A stretch of DNA of 15,014 nucleotides from Paramacrobiotus metropolitanus (Eukaryota > Tardigrada > Eutardigrada > Parachela > Macrobiotidae): contig NW_026570721.1 of assembly GCF_019649055.1 (NCBI RefSeq), positions 1 through 15,014 of the forward strand, read 5' to 3'. How positions within the stretch are numbered: position 1 is the stretch's first letter; the number at the start of each line of letters is the position of its first letter. This document shows, in pieces, positions 1-7,293 of this stretch. A model generated the notes under the pieces. It worked only from the letters and a program-made list of their open reading frames with translations, had not been told where the DNA came from and did not search any database. Made by a program: the position numbers and the translations under genes.

Positions 1-204
1 CTTACCGAGAAGATGGCCGACGTTATGAAACGTATGGGAGAACATTACCGAGCGGAAAGAGTCGACCTAAAGCCCTACAAGCGGCTACGCCGACTCACAA
101 AGTCACCGCTTCGGAACCCAAGTCGACAAGAAGACGGCACAGCAATCCGTCAAGATGAAAGTCCCTCCTCCAACCAGACAACCTTCCGTCCAGATCAACG
201 ATGA
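1..204 (+). CDS. 3' end of an unrecognised open frame (partial)
   Basis: This frame is open from the first base of the window and stops with TGA at 202-204, so its start lies to the left. The first ~35 codons look protein-like: charged and helical, with the stretch KMADVMKRMGEHYRAER. After about codon 38 the product turns into low-complexity polar sequence, and the next frame (open from 71) takes over. This could mean that the two overlap in a compact element, or that a frameshift has broken one gene. I recognise no domain. Because the + strand here is T-poor, stop codons are rare in all three forward frames, and open length alone is weak evidence. Confidence 0.3.
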   Translation, partial: LTEKMADVMKRMGEHYRAERVDLKPYKRLRRLTKSPLRNPSRQEDGTAIRQDESPSSNQTTFRPDQR

Positions 205-610
205 TCTGGACACACGGGTCATCAACTCGGCCAATTCCGCGAAATCCCACAAGGATAAACGGAAGGCCAGAGAAGCAGCGAAACAACCCGCTAAGCCGCA
301 ACCGACGGAAACTCAGAAGAAACCAGTAAAGCCGGAGGCCAAAGAGACGACCAAACCGAAGTCGGACTCTACGGTAAAGACGCCGAAGCCTAATCCGGCC
401 AAGCGGCACAAGTCATCCGATGACTTGGATATTTCCGATGCCGGCCCACAAAGGACCGAGCAGAAGGAAAGGGCTCAACAACCACACGACAAAGAGGCGG
501 TTGAGCGAAAATTCAAAGAAGTCATGGAGCGGACCGGCACAAAGCCGGCTAAGACTTCAGGAGGTCGGCTGGAACCACCAAACCGCCGACTCCGGTCGAA
601 CAACCCCTAG
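155..610 (+). CDS. Lys/Pro-rich basic protein, unrecognised
   Basis: The frame is open from 71, the first ATG is at 155, and TAG at 608-610 ends it (151 codons). The product is strongly basic and probably disordered. It is rich in Lys, Pro, Ala, Thr and Glu, with repeated KP/KPE-like patches at about residues 45-95 and a short possible helix near residues 110-130 (EAVERKFKEVMERTG). After the TAG the same frame stays open to TGA at 728-730 and encodes an acidic Ser/Asp/Glu stretch. That looks like continuing protein, so the TAG may be a premature stop or be read through. A role in nucleic-acid binding is possible from charge alone. It belongs to the same-strand series that follows. Confidence 0.4.
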   Translation: MKVPPPTRQPSVQINDDLDTRVINSANSAKSHKDKRKAREAAKQPAKPQPTETQKKPVKPEAKETTKPKSDSTVKTPKPNPAKRHKSSDDLDISDAGPQRTEQKERAQQPHDKEAVERKFKEVMERTGTKPAKTSGGRLEPPNRRLRSNNP

Positions 611-735
611 CCCTCCACATCCAAGCAACAGTCTGACGTGGAATCCGAACAGATCTCGGACATCGAGGAGAAGGACTCACCTCCGACCATGGAGAAGGTG
701 ACCCTTACGAAGGATTTAAAGGCGACCTGAAGGAA

Positions 736-1764
736 ATGTTCGACCATGGAGCGGACACTGACGAATCACAGTGGCCAGCCCCAGACGACGTGCGCGAGCG
801 CCTTCCGGACGAACAGCCGGATGACCCGGTCGATACATTAATCCGTACCGTCCGAGTACACGTCGAAGTCGTAAGGAGCATCGAAAACGCCAGGAAAAAC
901 GGCGTGGACATCTACCAGTCCTTGGTCCGAGACCTGTCCAACAACATCCAAGTCGGAGGTGAAACCGGAAAATGGTTGACGCATCAACTCATGATGCAGA
1001 TCGTCGCCTGGACTCTGGATTTCGGATTAGCAGTAGCCGTTCACCGACAATGGGGACGGATGGCCGAACTGCTTCCACCGGACCTCATTAAGGCACTCAA
1101 AAGTGCAGCCGCCAGGAATGCGGACGATACACCGACTAGAATTGCACGGTGCATCGGATACAGCAGGAACCCTCGCGGATCAACGTTGGTCCAAATTGCC
1201 CGTGTATATAACGTGATGTACATGGACAAGAAGGGGAACATCGACGAAATCATCACGGATAGGATAAGCGACCGAATTACGTCTTTGGTCGAACAACATA
1301 CCCTTCAGACGACTAACGCGGAACGCGACGTACCAGTACGGTACACCGTGCCTAACTTCATACCGGAACAACATCGGCGTGAGTTTAACCTCCGGATGTC
1401 TTACGTCAACACGGACAAGCCTCCGGCCGGCACGGAACCTATCGAAGAATATAGTGACTCCAACGAACAACCATCGGAGGATGCAGCCGCCTTGCTGCAT
1501 ATAGCTCGTACGGCTGGACAGTCGTCACAAAGACGAGTCCAAGTCTTACCCCGACCTCGAGCACCCCATGAACCGACAACATATGTCGGCACGGCAGCAG
1601 CTCCAGGGGGACGAGCAAGTACGGCAAAACCGACTCGGAGCGCGAAAGGACGGTTTATTCGAGGACGTACAGTCACTCCCGCCGTCTTCGCCCATGGAAA
1701 TTTCACCGGGCCGGAAGCAGAAGGAAAGTCGAAGTCGGCCAAGACGAAGTCGACTAAGCCGTAA
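736..1764 (+). CDS. Helical core plus disordered basic tail, unrecognised
   Basis: The frame is open from 637; I chose the ATG at 736, giving 342 residues to TAA 1762-1764. Upstream in-frame codons (GEGDPYEGFKGDLKE just before the ATG) also look coding, so the true start may be earlier or supplied by a frameshift from the previous frame. Residues ~28-215 look folded and mostly helical, with buried hydrophobic stretches such as LMMQIVAWTLDFGLAVAV (~97-114). Residues ~225-342 are polar, Pro/Ser/Lys-rich and end in KSKSAKTKSTKP. A helical core with a basic tail is reminiscent of structural nucleic-acid-binding proteins, but I see no family motif and assign no function. The next open frame overlaps the end in the -1 frame. 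Confidence 0.5.
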   Translation: MFDHGADTDESQWPAPDDVRERLPDEQPDDPVDTLIRTVRVHVEVVRSIENARKNGVDIYQSLVRDLSNNIQVGGETGKWLTHQLMMQIVAWTLDFGLAVAVHRQWGRMAELLPPDLIKALKSAAARNADDTPTRIARCIGYSRNPRGSTLVQIARVYNVMYMDKKGNIDEIITDRISDRITSLVEQHTLQTTNAERDVPVRYTVPNFIPEQHRREFNLRMSYVNTDKPPAGTEPIEEYSDSNEQPSEDAAALLHIARTAGQSSQRRVQVLPRPRAPHEPTTYVGTAAAPGGRASTAKPTRSAKGRFIRGRTVTPAVFAHGNFTGPEAEGKSKSAKTKSTKP

Positions 1765-2045
1765 GAAAAGGAACCGAAGTCATCGGAACCGATCTCGTCG
1801 AGGAGGAAACCGAAGATGACGATGACGACGATTTCCAAACACCTGGAAATGGATCGCCGAAGGACGATGACGATGATGACGACGACGGGGATGGTAAACC
1901 TCCACCACCGTCGAGCTCGGCACCTCAACAGCAGGAACCGGAGATACCGGATAGACAACCGGAGGAGAAGGACAGCAGCGACAAAGCTGAAGAATCCAAA
2001 GGAAATGAAGACGATGGTGGAGTATATCCCTCGTCAGTACGGTAA
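1758..2045 (+). CDS. Asp/Glu-rich acidic open frame with no ATG
   Basis: This frame opens just after TAA 1755-1757, overlaps the end of the preceding frame in the -1 register, and stops at TAA 2043-2045. It has no ATG near its start. The product is very acidic, with runs EEETEDDDDDD and DDDDDDDDGDG, then a Pro/Ser/Gln-rich segment. After the TAA the same frame is open for another ~25 codons and still encodes an acidic, protein-like stretch. Two readings fit: an acidic tail joined by -1 frameshifting to the 736-1764 product, or a decayed part of a once longer gene. The GA-rich bases (GATGAC repeats) could also make such a frame by chance. Confidence 0.3.
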   Translation, partial: AVRKGTEVIGTDLVEEETEDDDDDDFQTPGNGSPKDDDDDDDDGDGKPPPPSSSAPQQQEPEIPDRQPEEKDSSDKAEESKGNEDDGGVYPSSVR

Positions 2046-2107
2046 ACGGATACCGATAACCCTGATACTGACGAGCGGCCACTTCTCTCGAATGGAACGA
2101 AGACACC

Positions 2108-2809
2108 ATGGAAGTGTTGCCGGACGACATCCCTCCGTTGACCAACGTTAGGGTCAAGTATACGGGAATTAAATCGGCTTCAAAACCGAAGCCGAGTGTA
2201 TCGGAATACGATGCGGGATGGATGTACACATTCGCCGCCCTGAAGGCCTTGGCTACCCGTGGACCGAAATTTGCCACACCAAGAATCGCCTTCAAACTCC
2301 TCCAACATTGGAAGGTAGACGAGACGGGCGACTGGCGACAACTCAGCCAGAATAACGTACGACATTACTGCGACCTGGGATACCATGCCGGGAAGATAAT
2401 ACGTACGTACACCAGCACAAAGCGGATGTACTACGAGTTCCCGCCGGCTAAAAAGGATCCGGCCCCTTCAACATATGAAGGATGGACACACGCCATCGAA
2501 GCGTGCATGGAAATGTCCTGGCATCCCGATGGACTCACCCGTGGAGAAATACTCCACCAACTCACTGCACGGTTTGAGTTCGAGTGGACAGCAGCAGAAC
2601 CGCAGCTGGCCGACCCCAAATACAAGCCTAAACCGGACGTAATCGCCGGACGTAAGAAGTATTCCCTGGAAGACGAATTAGAATTCGTCCTATCGAAGGC
2701 ACTCTACCAACAAAGATTTGCCACAAACACCGATAAAGTCCAGGGCGGCCAACGGTTCATCGCATTAAACCCATCAACTCACCGGCACGGACACTTACCG
2801 AAGGAATGA
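2108..2809 (+). CDS. Putative tandem winged-helix (forkhead-like) protein
   Basis: The ATG at 2108 gives 233 residues; the frame is open from 2072. Two units of similar layout are visible: helix, turn, helix, linker, third helix, then a beta wing. Unit A spans ~36-113 (YTFAALKALA, IAFKLLQHW, QNNVRHYCDLGYH, wing RMYYEFPP). Unit B spans ~122-222 (WTHAIEACMEM, TRGEILHQLTARF, LEDELEFVLSKALYQQRF, wing QRFIALNP). The third helix of unit A, with W76 then NNVRHY, resembles the forkhead recognition helix pattern (W..S.RHN). The family reading is inference by eye and the match is loose. If correct, it is a DNA- or RNA-binding protein of the element. The end (residues ~223-233) is polar and His-rich. 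Confidence 0.5.
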   Translation: MEVLPDDIPPLTNVRVKYTGIKSASKPKPSVSEYDAGWMYTFAALKALATRGPKFATPRIAFKLLQHWKVDETGDWRQLSQNNVRHYCDLGYHAGKIIRTYTSTKRMYYEFPPAKKDPAPSTYEGWTHAIEACMEMSWHPDGLTRGEILHQLTARFEFEWTAAEPQLADPKYKPKPDVIAGRKKYSLEDELEFVLSKALYQQRFATNTDKVQGGQRFIALNPSTHRHGHLPKE

Positions 2810-2941
2810 TCCACCTCGGCACAACCGACCGAGTTGGCTGACTCGCACCAAGCAAGTCGGCCGGAGTCGTCGGAAGCACCGACACGGGAGTGAGGGAACG
2901 CAGAACGCGTTGGAGGAGAGGCATAACCGACCTCCCTCCAT

Positions 2942-2960
2942 TGACACCACACAGGCGTCA
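2942..2960 (+). other. Hairpin, ACACA loop
   Basis: TGACACC pairs with GGCGTCA around the loop ACACA (2949-2953). One A-C mismatch lies third from the loop. It lies between the frames ending at 2809 and opening at 3107. Confidence 0.45.
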
Positions 2961-2978
2961 TCGACCAACAGAAGTCGA
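2961..2978 (+). other. Hairpin, CAACAGAA loop
   Basis: TCGAC pairs perfectly with GTCGA around the 8-base loop CAACAGAA (2966-2973). It starts directly after the ACACA hairpin. Confidence 0.45.
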
Positions 2979-2989
2979 CTTACCTCATT

Positions 2990-3009
2990 AGACGACCACA
3001 AAGGCGTCT
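2990..3009 (+). other. Hairpin, ACAAA loop
   Basis: AGACG-A-CC pairs with GGCGTCT, with the A at 2995 bulged, around the loop ACAAA (2998-3002). It is the third hairpin in a row before the 3107-4807 frame. Confidence 0.45.
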
Positions 3010-3089
3010 GGGACCAGCTCGAGAACCGACCTGGCCCGACCGTAGTAATTATAGGGTGTAAATCATAGGACACAACCGAGAAACGGTTT

Positions 3090-3109
3090 GGCTTACTTTG
3101 TTTTGACAG
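3090..3109 (+). other. Candidate 3' splice site
   Basis: A T-rich tract (GGCTTACTTTGTTTTGACAG) ends in ACAG at 3106-3109, just where the ATG-less frame that carries the zinc motif opens. It stands out because its surroundings are T-poor. No upstream donor was identified. Confidence 0.35.
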
Positions 3110-4807
3110 ACTCGAACGGAAGCTTACACGGTGGACTGCCAACAGTGCGGGGATAACGCGACGAGGGACAACAACAGATTGCCTTGCGCGCAGTGTATCG
3201 TCTCCTTCACAAATGAACGGGTTCCCGGCACCGGACCGCAACACCGAGCTCAGGCGGCGGCACTTTACATTAATGTTGTCGCTGGTAACTTGAGCGCATA
3301 TCGGTACCTGGCCGGCAGAGAATACCTCGTCAACCAATTAGAGTCGCATGAACAGGACAATTTGGCCACCATCCAGCGACAACGTATCCGCGACCCGAGA
3401 TGGGAAGGAACCCGGCCACCAGTCTTAACGGATAGACTGTGGGAGTACCGCCAGCTGCAAGACGCTAACCGTCAATTGGAGGACCAGAAGAAGATCAGAG
3501 AGGTCGACAAACGAATCGCCTCGATGAAGGTCCATCCCCCACCGACCGACTATGAACCAGAGATAAAAATTCGGTTACCGGCACCCACACAGGGTCGCTC
3601 GGATAGCGAACAGCTGATCCACGAAGTGCGCGACGTCTTTGTCGGAGACCCACACCGACCACTGACGAGTGCATCGGTAACGATGATGATGAACATGCCG
3701 GATGGAACCCAACAGCCGGTTACCTTTACCCCGGCGACTCAGGAACAGTTGATGGCAATCCCACATAGGGCAACGCCAGTAGTCACACAGGCTCGTCCAA
3801 CTGTTTCCCAGCAGATTCCCCAACATGGAACCCATGGAACTCGGACTCAATCGGCAACTCAACAGCAGCAACGCCGACCGAGTAAAATCTTGGCGGGACA
3901 CGACCTCCGACACAGGATTGGTCCTGTTGATCTTCGAGACAGAATCGAAGAGCAACGTGCAGTCATTCGCCAAGTCGGAAAAGAGCCGACCAGACCTCCA
4001 CCAGGAAAACGGACTGGATCTGGAGAAACGGGAATCGGACTCACGGTCGACTTAACAAATAAGTCGAAACGTAACTTTGTCCCACCCGAACAGCAGCCGG
4101 AAGCCCATCAGGCAGAACCGGCGGCCGAAGTCCCAGCTGAACTAGCAGCTCAACCGGAACAAATGGACGTCGAAGTAGCCGACCAGATGGCACAACTACC
4201 ACAAGTAGAAGTGCCGATCCGAGAAGATCCACGTTACGACCGCGCTCGACAACAAGGAATCGAGGTCGTCATGCTACATCCCATCGAACGGACAAACTAC
4301 ATCATGAACGTCATGAATTACGAGGAACGGAATCGACCACAAGTATGGCGCATGGTAGAAAACCTTCGTCAATTCCTCGTCCGATCTGGATACCAGACGT
4401 TACTGGAACAACATCAGTGGCAACCGGACTTCAACATGTCTGCGCACACAGCACAGAATGTTGAACATCCGTACACCAGATCGAATGCGTTACCGTCAAT
4501 GACTGATCCGGTCTTACTGAACGTACCACTGTATAGCCCGGACGGAACGCGTGCGAGCCAACTAGGAGCTCGGGAATACCCCCACGACGAGTTGGAGAGT
4601 ATTGCCCAGTTCGTCATAACGGACGCCCACCCAGCCTTTGTAATAACCGCGGCTCGGGCAGCACTGGACTTAACCCAGTACCTTCCAGAAGGGGAAGTCG
4701 ATATGGCCCAGGACGGAGTCACAGCATTCCTGCGATTCATTTTCGCAGCTCGGCTCGGCAACTACTTCTGCCATTACACCCTGTACGGCTTTACCAGAAC
4801 GAAATGA
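3107..4807 (+). CDS. Zinc-motif, coiled-coil and C-terminal helical protein, unrecognised
   Basis: The frame is open from 3107 to TGA 4805-4807. The first ATG is only at 3524, yet the sequence before it looks coding. Counting from GTG 3131, it contains C3, C6, C19 and C22 (CX2C-X12-CX2C, a zinc-ribbon-like pattern) and a helical region. Translation may therefore start at a non-ATG codon, or be supplied by splicing; a pyrimidine-rich 3' splice-like sequence ends at 3109. After the zinc motif come a probable coiled coil (~105-132), a long Pro/Gln-rich disordered stretch (~135-350), and a folded, mostly helical C-terminal part (~360-558). No known family is recognised. It overlaps the next frame by ATGA. 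Confidence 0.5.
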   Translation, partial: QTRTEAYTVDCQQCGDNATRDNNRLPCAQCIVSFTNERVPGTGPQHRAQAAALYINVVAGNLSAYRYLAGREYLVNQLESHEQDNLATIQRQRIRDPRWEGTRPPVLTDRLWEYRQLQDANRQLEDQKKIREVDKRIASMKVHPPPTDYEPEIKIRLPAPTQGRSDSEQLIHEVRDVFVGDPHRPLTSASVTMMMNMPDGTQQPVTFTPATQEQLMAIPHRATPVVTQARPTVSQQIPQHGTHGTRTQSATQQQQRRPSKILAGHDLRHRIGPVDLRDRIEEQRAVIRQVGKEPTRPPPGKRTGSGETGIGLTVDLTNKSKRNFVPPEQQPEAHQAEPAAEVPAELAAQPEQMDVEVADQMAQLPQVEVPIREDPRYDRARQQGIEVVMLHPIERTNYIMNVMNYEERNRPQVWRMVENLRQFLVRSGYQTLLEQHQWQPDFNMSAHTAQNVEHPYTRSNALPSMTDPVLLNVPLYSPDGTRASQLGAREYPHDELESIAQFVITDAHPAFVITAARAALDLTQYLPEGEVDMAQDGVTAFLRFIFAARLGNYFCHYTLYGFTRTK

Positions 4808-5298
4808 TACCAGCGGCTTTGGAAACCCTCGTCGCCCAACTCGGAACACCGATGAGGAGCGTTATCCTCGCCATCTGGATGCGCGACTTGCTGTACACCC
4901 ACGAACGGTATGCGACAAAGTATGCCTTTCGTGAGGATCACGTAGATCCCAGCGACGACGCGACCAGATTTATCAGCTGGTACCGACAAAAGAAGACTTT
5001 ACCTAGCGGATTTAACTCATCGCCCTACGAACCTTGGATGTCGGACGACATAGCACCCGGCGCACGACCGTACGCGCTGAGGCTCCGAAAGCAAGCGGCC
5101 AGGGAATCGAAAAAGGGCAGAGCGGATCGCCCTGGCCAAGAAACGGATGAGACCGACGAGATGTCTCAACGGAGCGGCCCGGCGACCTGTAAACCCAAGG
5201 GTCCGACTATCCGGCCACACAACCGACCTGGCCCGGATGATGAAGATGAAGACGACTACTTCGGCGGCGATAAACCCGTCGAAGTCCCACTCAGTTAA
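4804..5298 (+). CDS. Helical protein with acidic tail, ATGA-coupled, unrecognised
   Basis: This frame has 164 codons and its ATG overlaps the stop of the preceding frame (ATGA, 4804-4807). Residues 1-75 look folded and helical, with hydrophobic stretches MIPAALETLVAQL and VILAIWMRDLLYT. From about residue 85 the product is charged and disordered, ending in the acidic patch DDEDEDDY. The frame is also open upstream of the ATG, so it could be a -1 frameshift extension of the preceding product instead of a separate protein. The ATGA overlap is the arrangement used for stop-and-restart translation in some non-LTR retrotransposons and RNA viruses. No family is recognised. Confidence 0.45.
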   Translation: MIPAALETLVAQLGTPMRSVILAIWMRDLLYTHERYATKYAFREDHVDPSDDATRFISWYRQKKTLPSGFNSSPYEPWMSDDIAPGARPYALRLRKQAARESKKGRADRPGQETDETDEMSQRSGPATCKPKGPTIRPHNRPGPDDEDEDDYFGGDKPVEVPLS

Positions 5299-5439
5299 GA
5301 TCGAGTCCCCACATTGGAACTCGATCCCCCACTCGGAAAAAATTAAGGGGACTTAACGCCGAGAAACGGCACGGTCGAGAACCGACCCGACTGAGAAACA
5401 GCACTGTCAAGAAACGACTTCGGAATAGACACTTCTTCT
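5299..5439 (+). other. Short untranslated spacer
   Basis: Between the last long frame and the T-rich tract lie 141 bases without a gene. They include a small direct repeat (GAGTCCCCACA-like and GATCCCCCAC-like, 5302-5333) and the A-rich stretch GGAAAAAATTAAGGGG at 5336-5351. I see no poly(A) signal here. Confidence 0.4.
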
Positions 5440-5455
5440 TTAGTTTTTTTTACAG
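5428..5455 (+). other. Candidate 3' splice site
   Basis: The tract GACACTTCTTCTTTAG followed by TTTTTTTTACAG is conspicuously T-rich inside a T-poor block and ends in ACAG at 5452-5455. This fits a cis- or trans-splice acceptor. The first ATG after it is at 5470, 15 bases on. No matching 5' site was identified with confidence. Confidence 0.4.
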
Positions 5456-5469
5456 AAACCGACCAAACC

Positions 5470-5568
5470 ATGTATACAGCGGAAGTCAACGATGACTTTG
5501 CCAGAATGCTGACTACACAAGTCAGCCGGACTCTTCGGTTCGACCCGGACATGAGTGGTCAGACCTGA
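5470..5568 (+). CDS. Small open frame after a splice-like site
   Basis: The ATG at 5470 opens a 32-residue frame ending TGA 5566-5568. It is the first ATG after the T-rich acceptor-like tract ending at 5455. The product is polar with a short amphipathic middle (DDFARMLTTQVSRTLRF). No motif is recognised. It may be the first coding exon of something longer, a regulatory upstream frame, or chance. Confidence 0.2.
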   Translation: MYTAEVNDDFARMLTTQVSRTLRFDPDMSGQT

Positions 5569-5677
5569 CAAACCGGCTTTTTCCACCGTTCCGGTACGTC
5601 TTCCGAGGAATCCCCTGGACAGAACTGAGCAAACCGACCTCAGTTCCCCAGCACGGCATGAACAGATCGTGAACCAC

Positions 5678-5696
5678 ATCTGCTAACATAGCAGAT
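5678..5696 (+). other. Perfect 7-bp hairpin, AACAT loop
   Basis: ATCTGCT (5678-5684) and AGCAGAT (5690-5696) are perfect complements around AACAT. Confidence 0.4.
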
Positions 5697-5720
5697 CGAC
5701 AACCACGTTCTGCGACCATC

Positions 5721-5738
5721 GGAGCCAACAGAAGCCCC
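5721..5738 (+). other. Hairpin, CAACAGAA loop
   Basis: GGAGC pairs with GCCCC, with one A-C mismatch, around CAACAGAA (5726-5733). This is the same 8-base loop as at 2966. Confidence 0.35.
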
Positions 5739-5855
5739 AACCCGCGTTACATGGAGCCGCGAGTTACATGGTACAGATCACACCATTAACCACGACCGGC
5801 TATGAAGATTACTCCGGCCAACCGACTCCGGAGCATAGACCGAGAGGATTACGCT

Positions 5856-5897
5856 AACATGGTGTCAAAAACGTTGTCACGTTCTTGACACCATGTT
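5856..5897 (+). other. Long perfect hairpin, 13-bp stem
   Basis: AACATGGTGTCAA (5856-5868) and TTGACACCATGTT (5885-5897) are perfect complements. The 16-base interior contains a further short AACG/CGTT pairing. This is the longest perfect stem I found in the T-poor block. Confidence 0.6.
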
Positions 5898-6025
5898 CGC
5901 CAAGCACCCGTGGCCAACATCGGAACCGGGTAGCCGAGCAGCCTTCACCAGTGTAAGAGCGGATATCCCTCGGCCGAGCTGCCAACAGTGCAAGAAAAAA
6001 ACTCGGATTTGACTATACGTACTTG

Positions 6026-6046
6026 AGTCGACCACAAAGGTCGACT
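6026..6046 (+). other. Hairpin, ACAAA loop
   Basis: AGTCGACC (6026-6033) and GGTCGACT (6039-6046) are perfect complements around ACAAA. Confidence 0.6.
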
Positions 6047-6092
6047 TTGTACTTCATCCATAACTTGGAGACATAACGGATATCGTGGCACT

Positions 6093-6113
6093 AACCGACC
6101 ACAAAGGTCGGTT
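6093..6113 (+). other. Hairpin, ACAAA loop
   Basis: AACCGACC (6093-6100) and GGTCGGTT (6106-6113) are perfect complements around ACAAA. The outer stem pairs differ from those of the copy at 6026. Confidence 0.6.
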
Positions 6114-6119
6114 GTGCAA

Positions 6120-6136
6120 GCTGATCACAAAGATCG
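6120..6136 (+). other. Hairpin, ACAAA loop
   Basis: CTGATC pairs with GATCGG (one G-U) around ACAAA. The stem closes with TC/GA instead of CC/GG but keeps pairing. Confidence 0.5.
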
Positions 6137-6222
6137 GTTTTGGGAAACTTGGAACGAATTCAGAGAGTTGAAGTCGGAATCGCAACGATGCAGATCGCCG
6201 AACCACGACTCGCTACCTCAGC

Positions 6223-6237
6223 CGATCACACAGATCG
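6223..6237 (+). other. Hairpin, ACACA loop
   Basis: CGATC (6223-6227) and GATCG (6233-6237) pair perfectly around ACACA. Confidence 0.45.
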
Positions 6238-6274
6238 ACTAAGTATATGGTAACCGACTAACGAGAAGTCGACA

Positions 6275-6303
6275 TTATGGCCGACCACACAGGTCGACCA
6301 TAA
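6275..6303 (+). other. Hairpin, ACACA loop, 12-position stem
   Basis: TTATGGCCGACC (6275-6286) pairs with GGTCGACCATAA (6292-6303) at 11 of 12 positions around ACACA. The mismatch is C-A. Confidence 0.6.
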
Positions 6304-6319
6304 CGGCCAACAGAAGTCG
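6304..6319 (+). other. Hairpin, CAACAGAA loop
   Basis: CGGC pairs with GTCG (one G-U) around CAACAGAA (6308-6315). It starts directly after the ACACA hairpin, repeating the order seen at 2942-2978. Confidence 0.4.
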
Positions 6320-6607
6320 ATCATGAAGAATGGACGGAAGCTAGCAGTAGCCACGTGGTAACTTAACCGGATTCTCCGTTTGAACCCAGACCTACAGGAA
6401 CTCAACTAGGAACTTGTACCCGGAGTCCAACCGCAGTCTCCCCCGGACGATATCGGGTAAACCAGCCGATTCACCGGTGACCACGACTACGCGCGTCTCG
6501 AACGTGCTGCCATTACCTGAAGAGGAACAGCGACGGTGATTTGGCCACCACACCAACGACTCCGCCGCGACCTGCTTCCCCATGTCTTCAATGGAACATC
6601 CTAGGCA

Positions 6608-6629
6608 GACCGAGCTAGGATACTCGGTC
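6608..6629 (+). other. Perfect 7-bp hairpin
   Basis: GACCGAG (6608-6614) and CTCGGTC (6623-6629) are perfect complements around an 8-base loop. Confidence 0.35.
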
Positions 6630-6725
6630 GGCACCCTCTTAACGAACCCCGATGACGATGGCCACCTGCCCGTAACACTATCGGCCAGTTGGCTAACGTC
6701 ACCGGCAAAGAAAATTTCCCCGTGG

Positions 6726-6770
6726 ACCTGAGTTGTCTACCCCCAACAGAAGCGGCTAGGCGTCTCAGGT
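6726..6770 (+). other. Extended hairpin, CAACAGAA loop
   Basis: The outer arms ACCTGAG (6726-6732) and CTCAGGT (6764-6770) pair perfectly. Inside, CCCC and GCGG (one C-C mismatch) close the loop CAACAGAA (6744-6751). Confidence 0.4.
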
Positions 6771-6923
6771 TCGCGACAAAACAAAATGGAAGAACTGGAT
6801 CTGACAACCTCAGGGACTTGCATGTGCATGAAGCTTTAAACCAAAGAGCTTGGCTTGTCAACCGGGGCCACAAAGACCCTTAGTGTTGTAAGCGAGCACA
6901 ATCGCATGACGAAGCGCCAGTCA

Positions 6924-6943
6924 CTTGGCCAACAGACGCCAAG
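6924..6943 (+). other. Hairpin, CAACAGAC loop
   Basis: CTTGGC (6924-6929) and GCCAAG (6938-6943) pair perfectly around CAACAGAC. Confidence 0.5.
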
Positions 6944-7270
6944 GAAACTCCTACTTCGCAGGACTCGGCGGCCCAGAGGCAAGTCATTCGGATCAGCAAG
7001 CCAACAGTAGCTCGGATCCGACCTAGAAGTTCATGTCGGAAAAGTTGCCACAGGAGAAACGGAGTTGTGCTGCTGAATGTCCTTCTGCCAGTCTGAACTG
7101 ACAGTAGGATATCCGAACAACGGAAACCCGGTCGACTGTAGCCGTACGCAAAGAAATCCTAAAGCAAGTCGGAAGTTTCCGAACGGAGGTCGGAAGTACA
7201 CGACAACAGGTCGGAAAACCCATCAGAAGTAGAAAACCGACCTCCCGGACGAAGAATTTTGCCTTTTCGA

Positions 7271-7293
7271 CGGATGAACACACAGTTCATCCG
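7271..7293 (+). other. Hairpin, ACACA loop (tandem copy A)
   Basis: CGGATGAAC (7271-7279) and GTTCATCCG (7285-7293) are perfect complements around ACACA. The stem sequence is unrelated to the GACC/GGTC type. Confidence 0.6.

Noticed and set aside
1568-1819. Plus-strand Arg/Ser-rich frame
   Set aside because: It lies in a third register over two other open frames. T-poor sequence leaves all forward frames open here, and an Arg/Ser bias is what shifted CGA/AAG-rich sequence would give.
1401-1958. 185-codon minus-strand frame, with others at 1780-2295 and 2795-3337
   Set aside because: They are mirrors of the plus-strand frames and of GATGAC-type low-complexity sequence. The products are low in complexity and show no domain.
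2066-2104. Hammerhead-ribozyme-like CTGACGAG word
   Set aside because: The second core element (GAAA) and the closing stems are missing.
1-5298. LTR-retrotransposon pol or Polinton genes
   Set aside because: I saw no protease, reverse transcriptase, RNase H, integrase, PolB or packaging ATPase motif in any forward frame, so no named element class is claimed.
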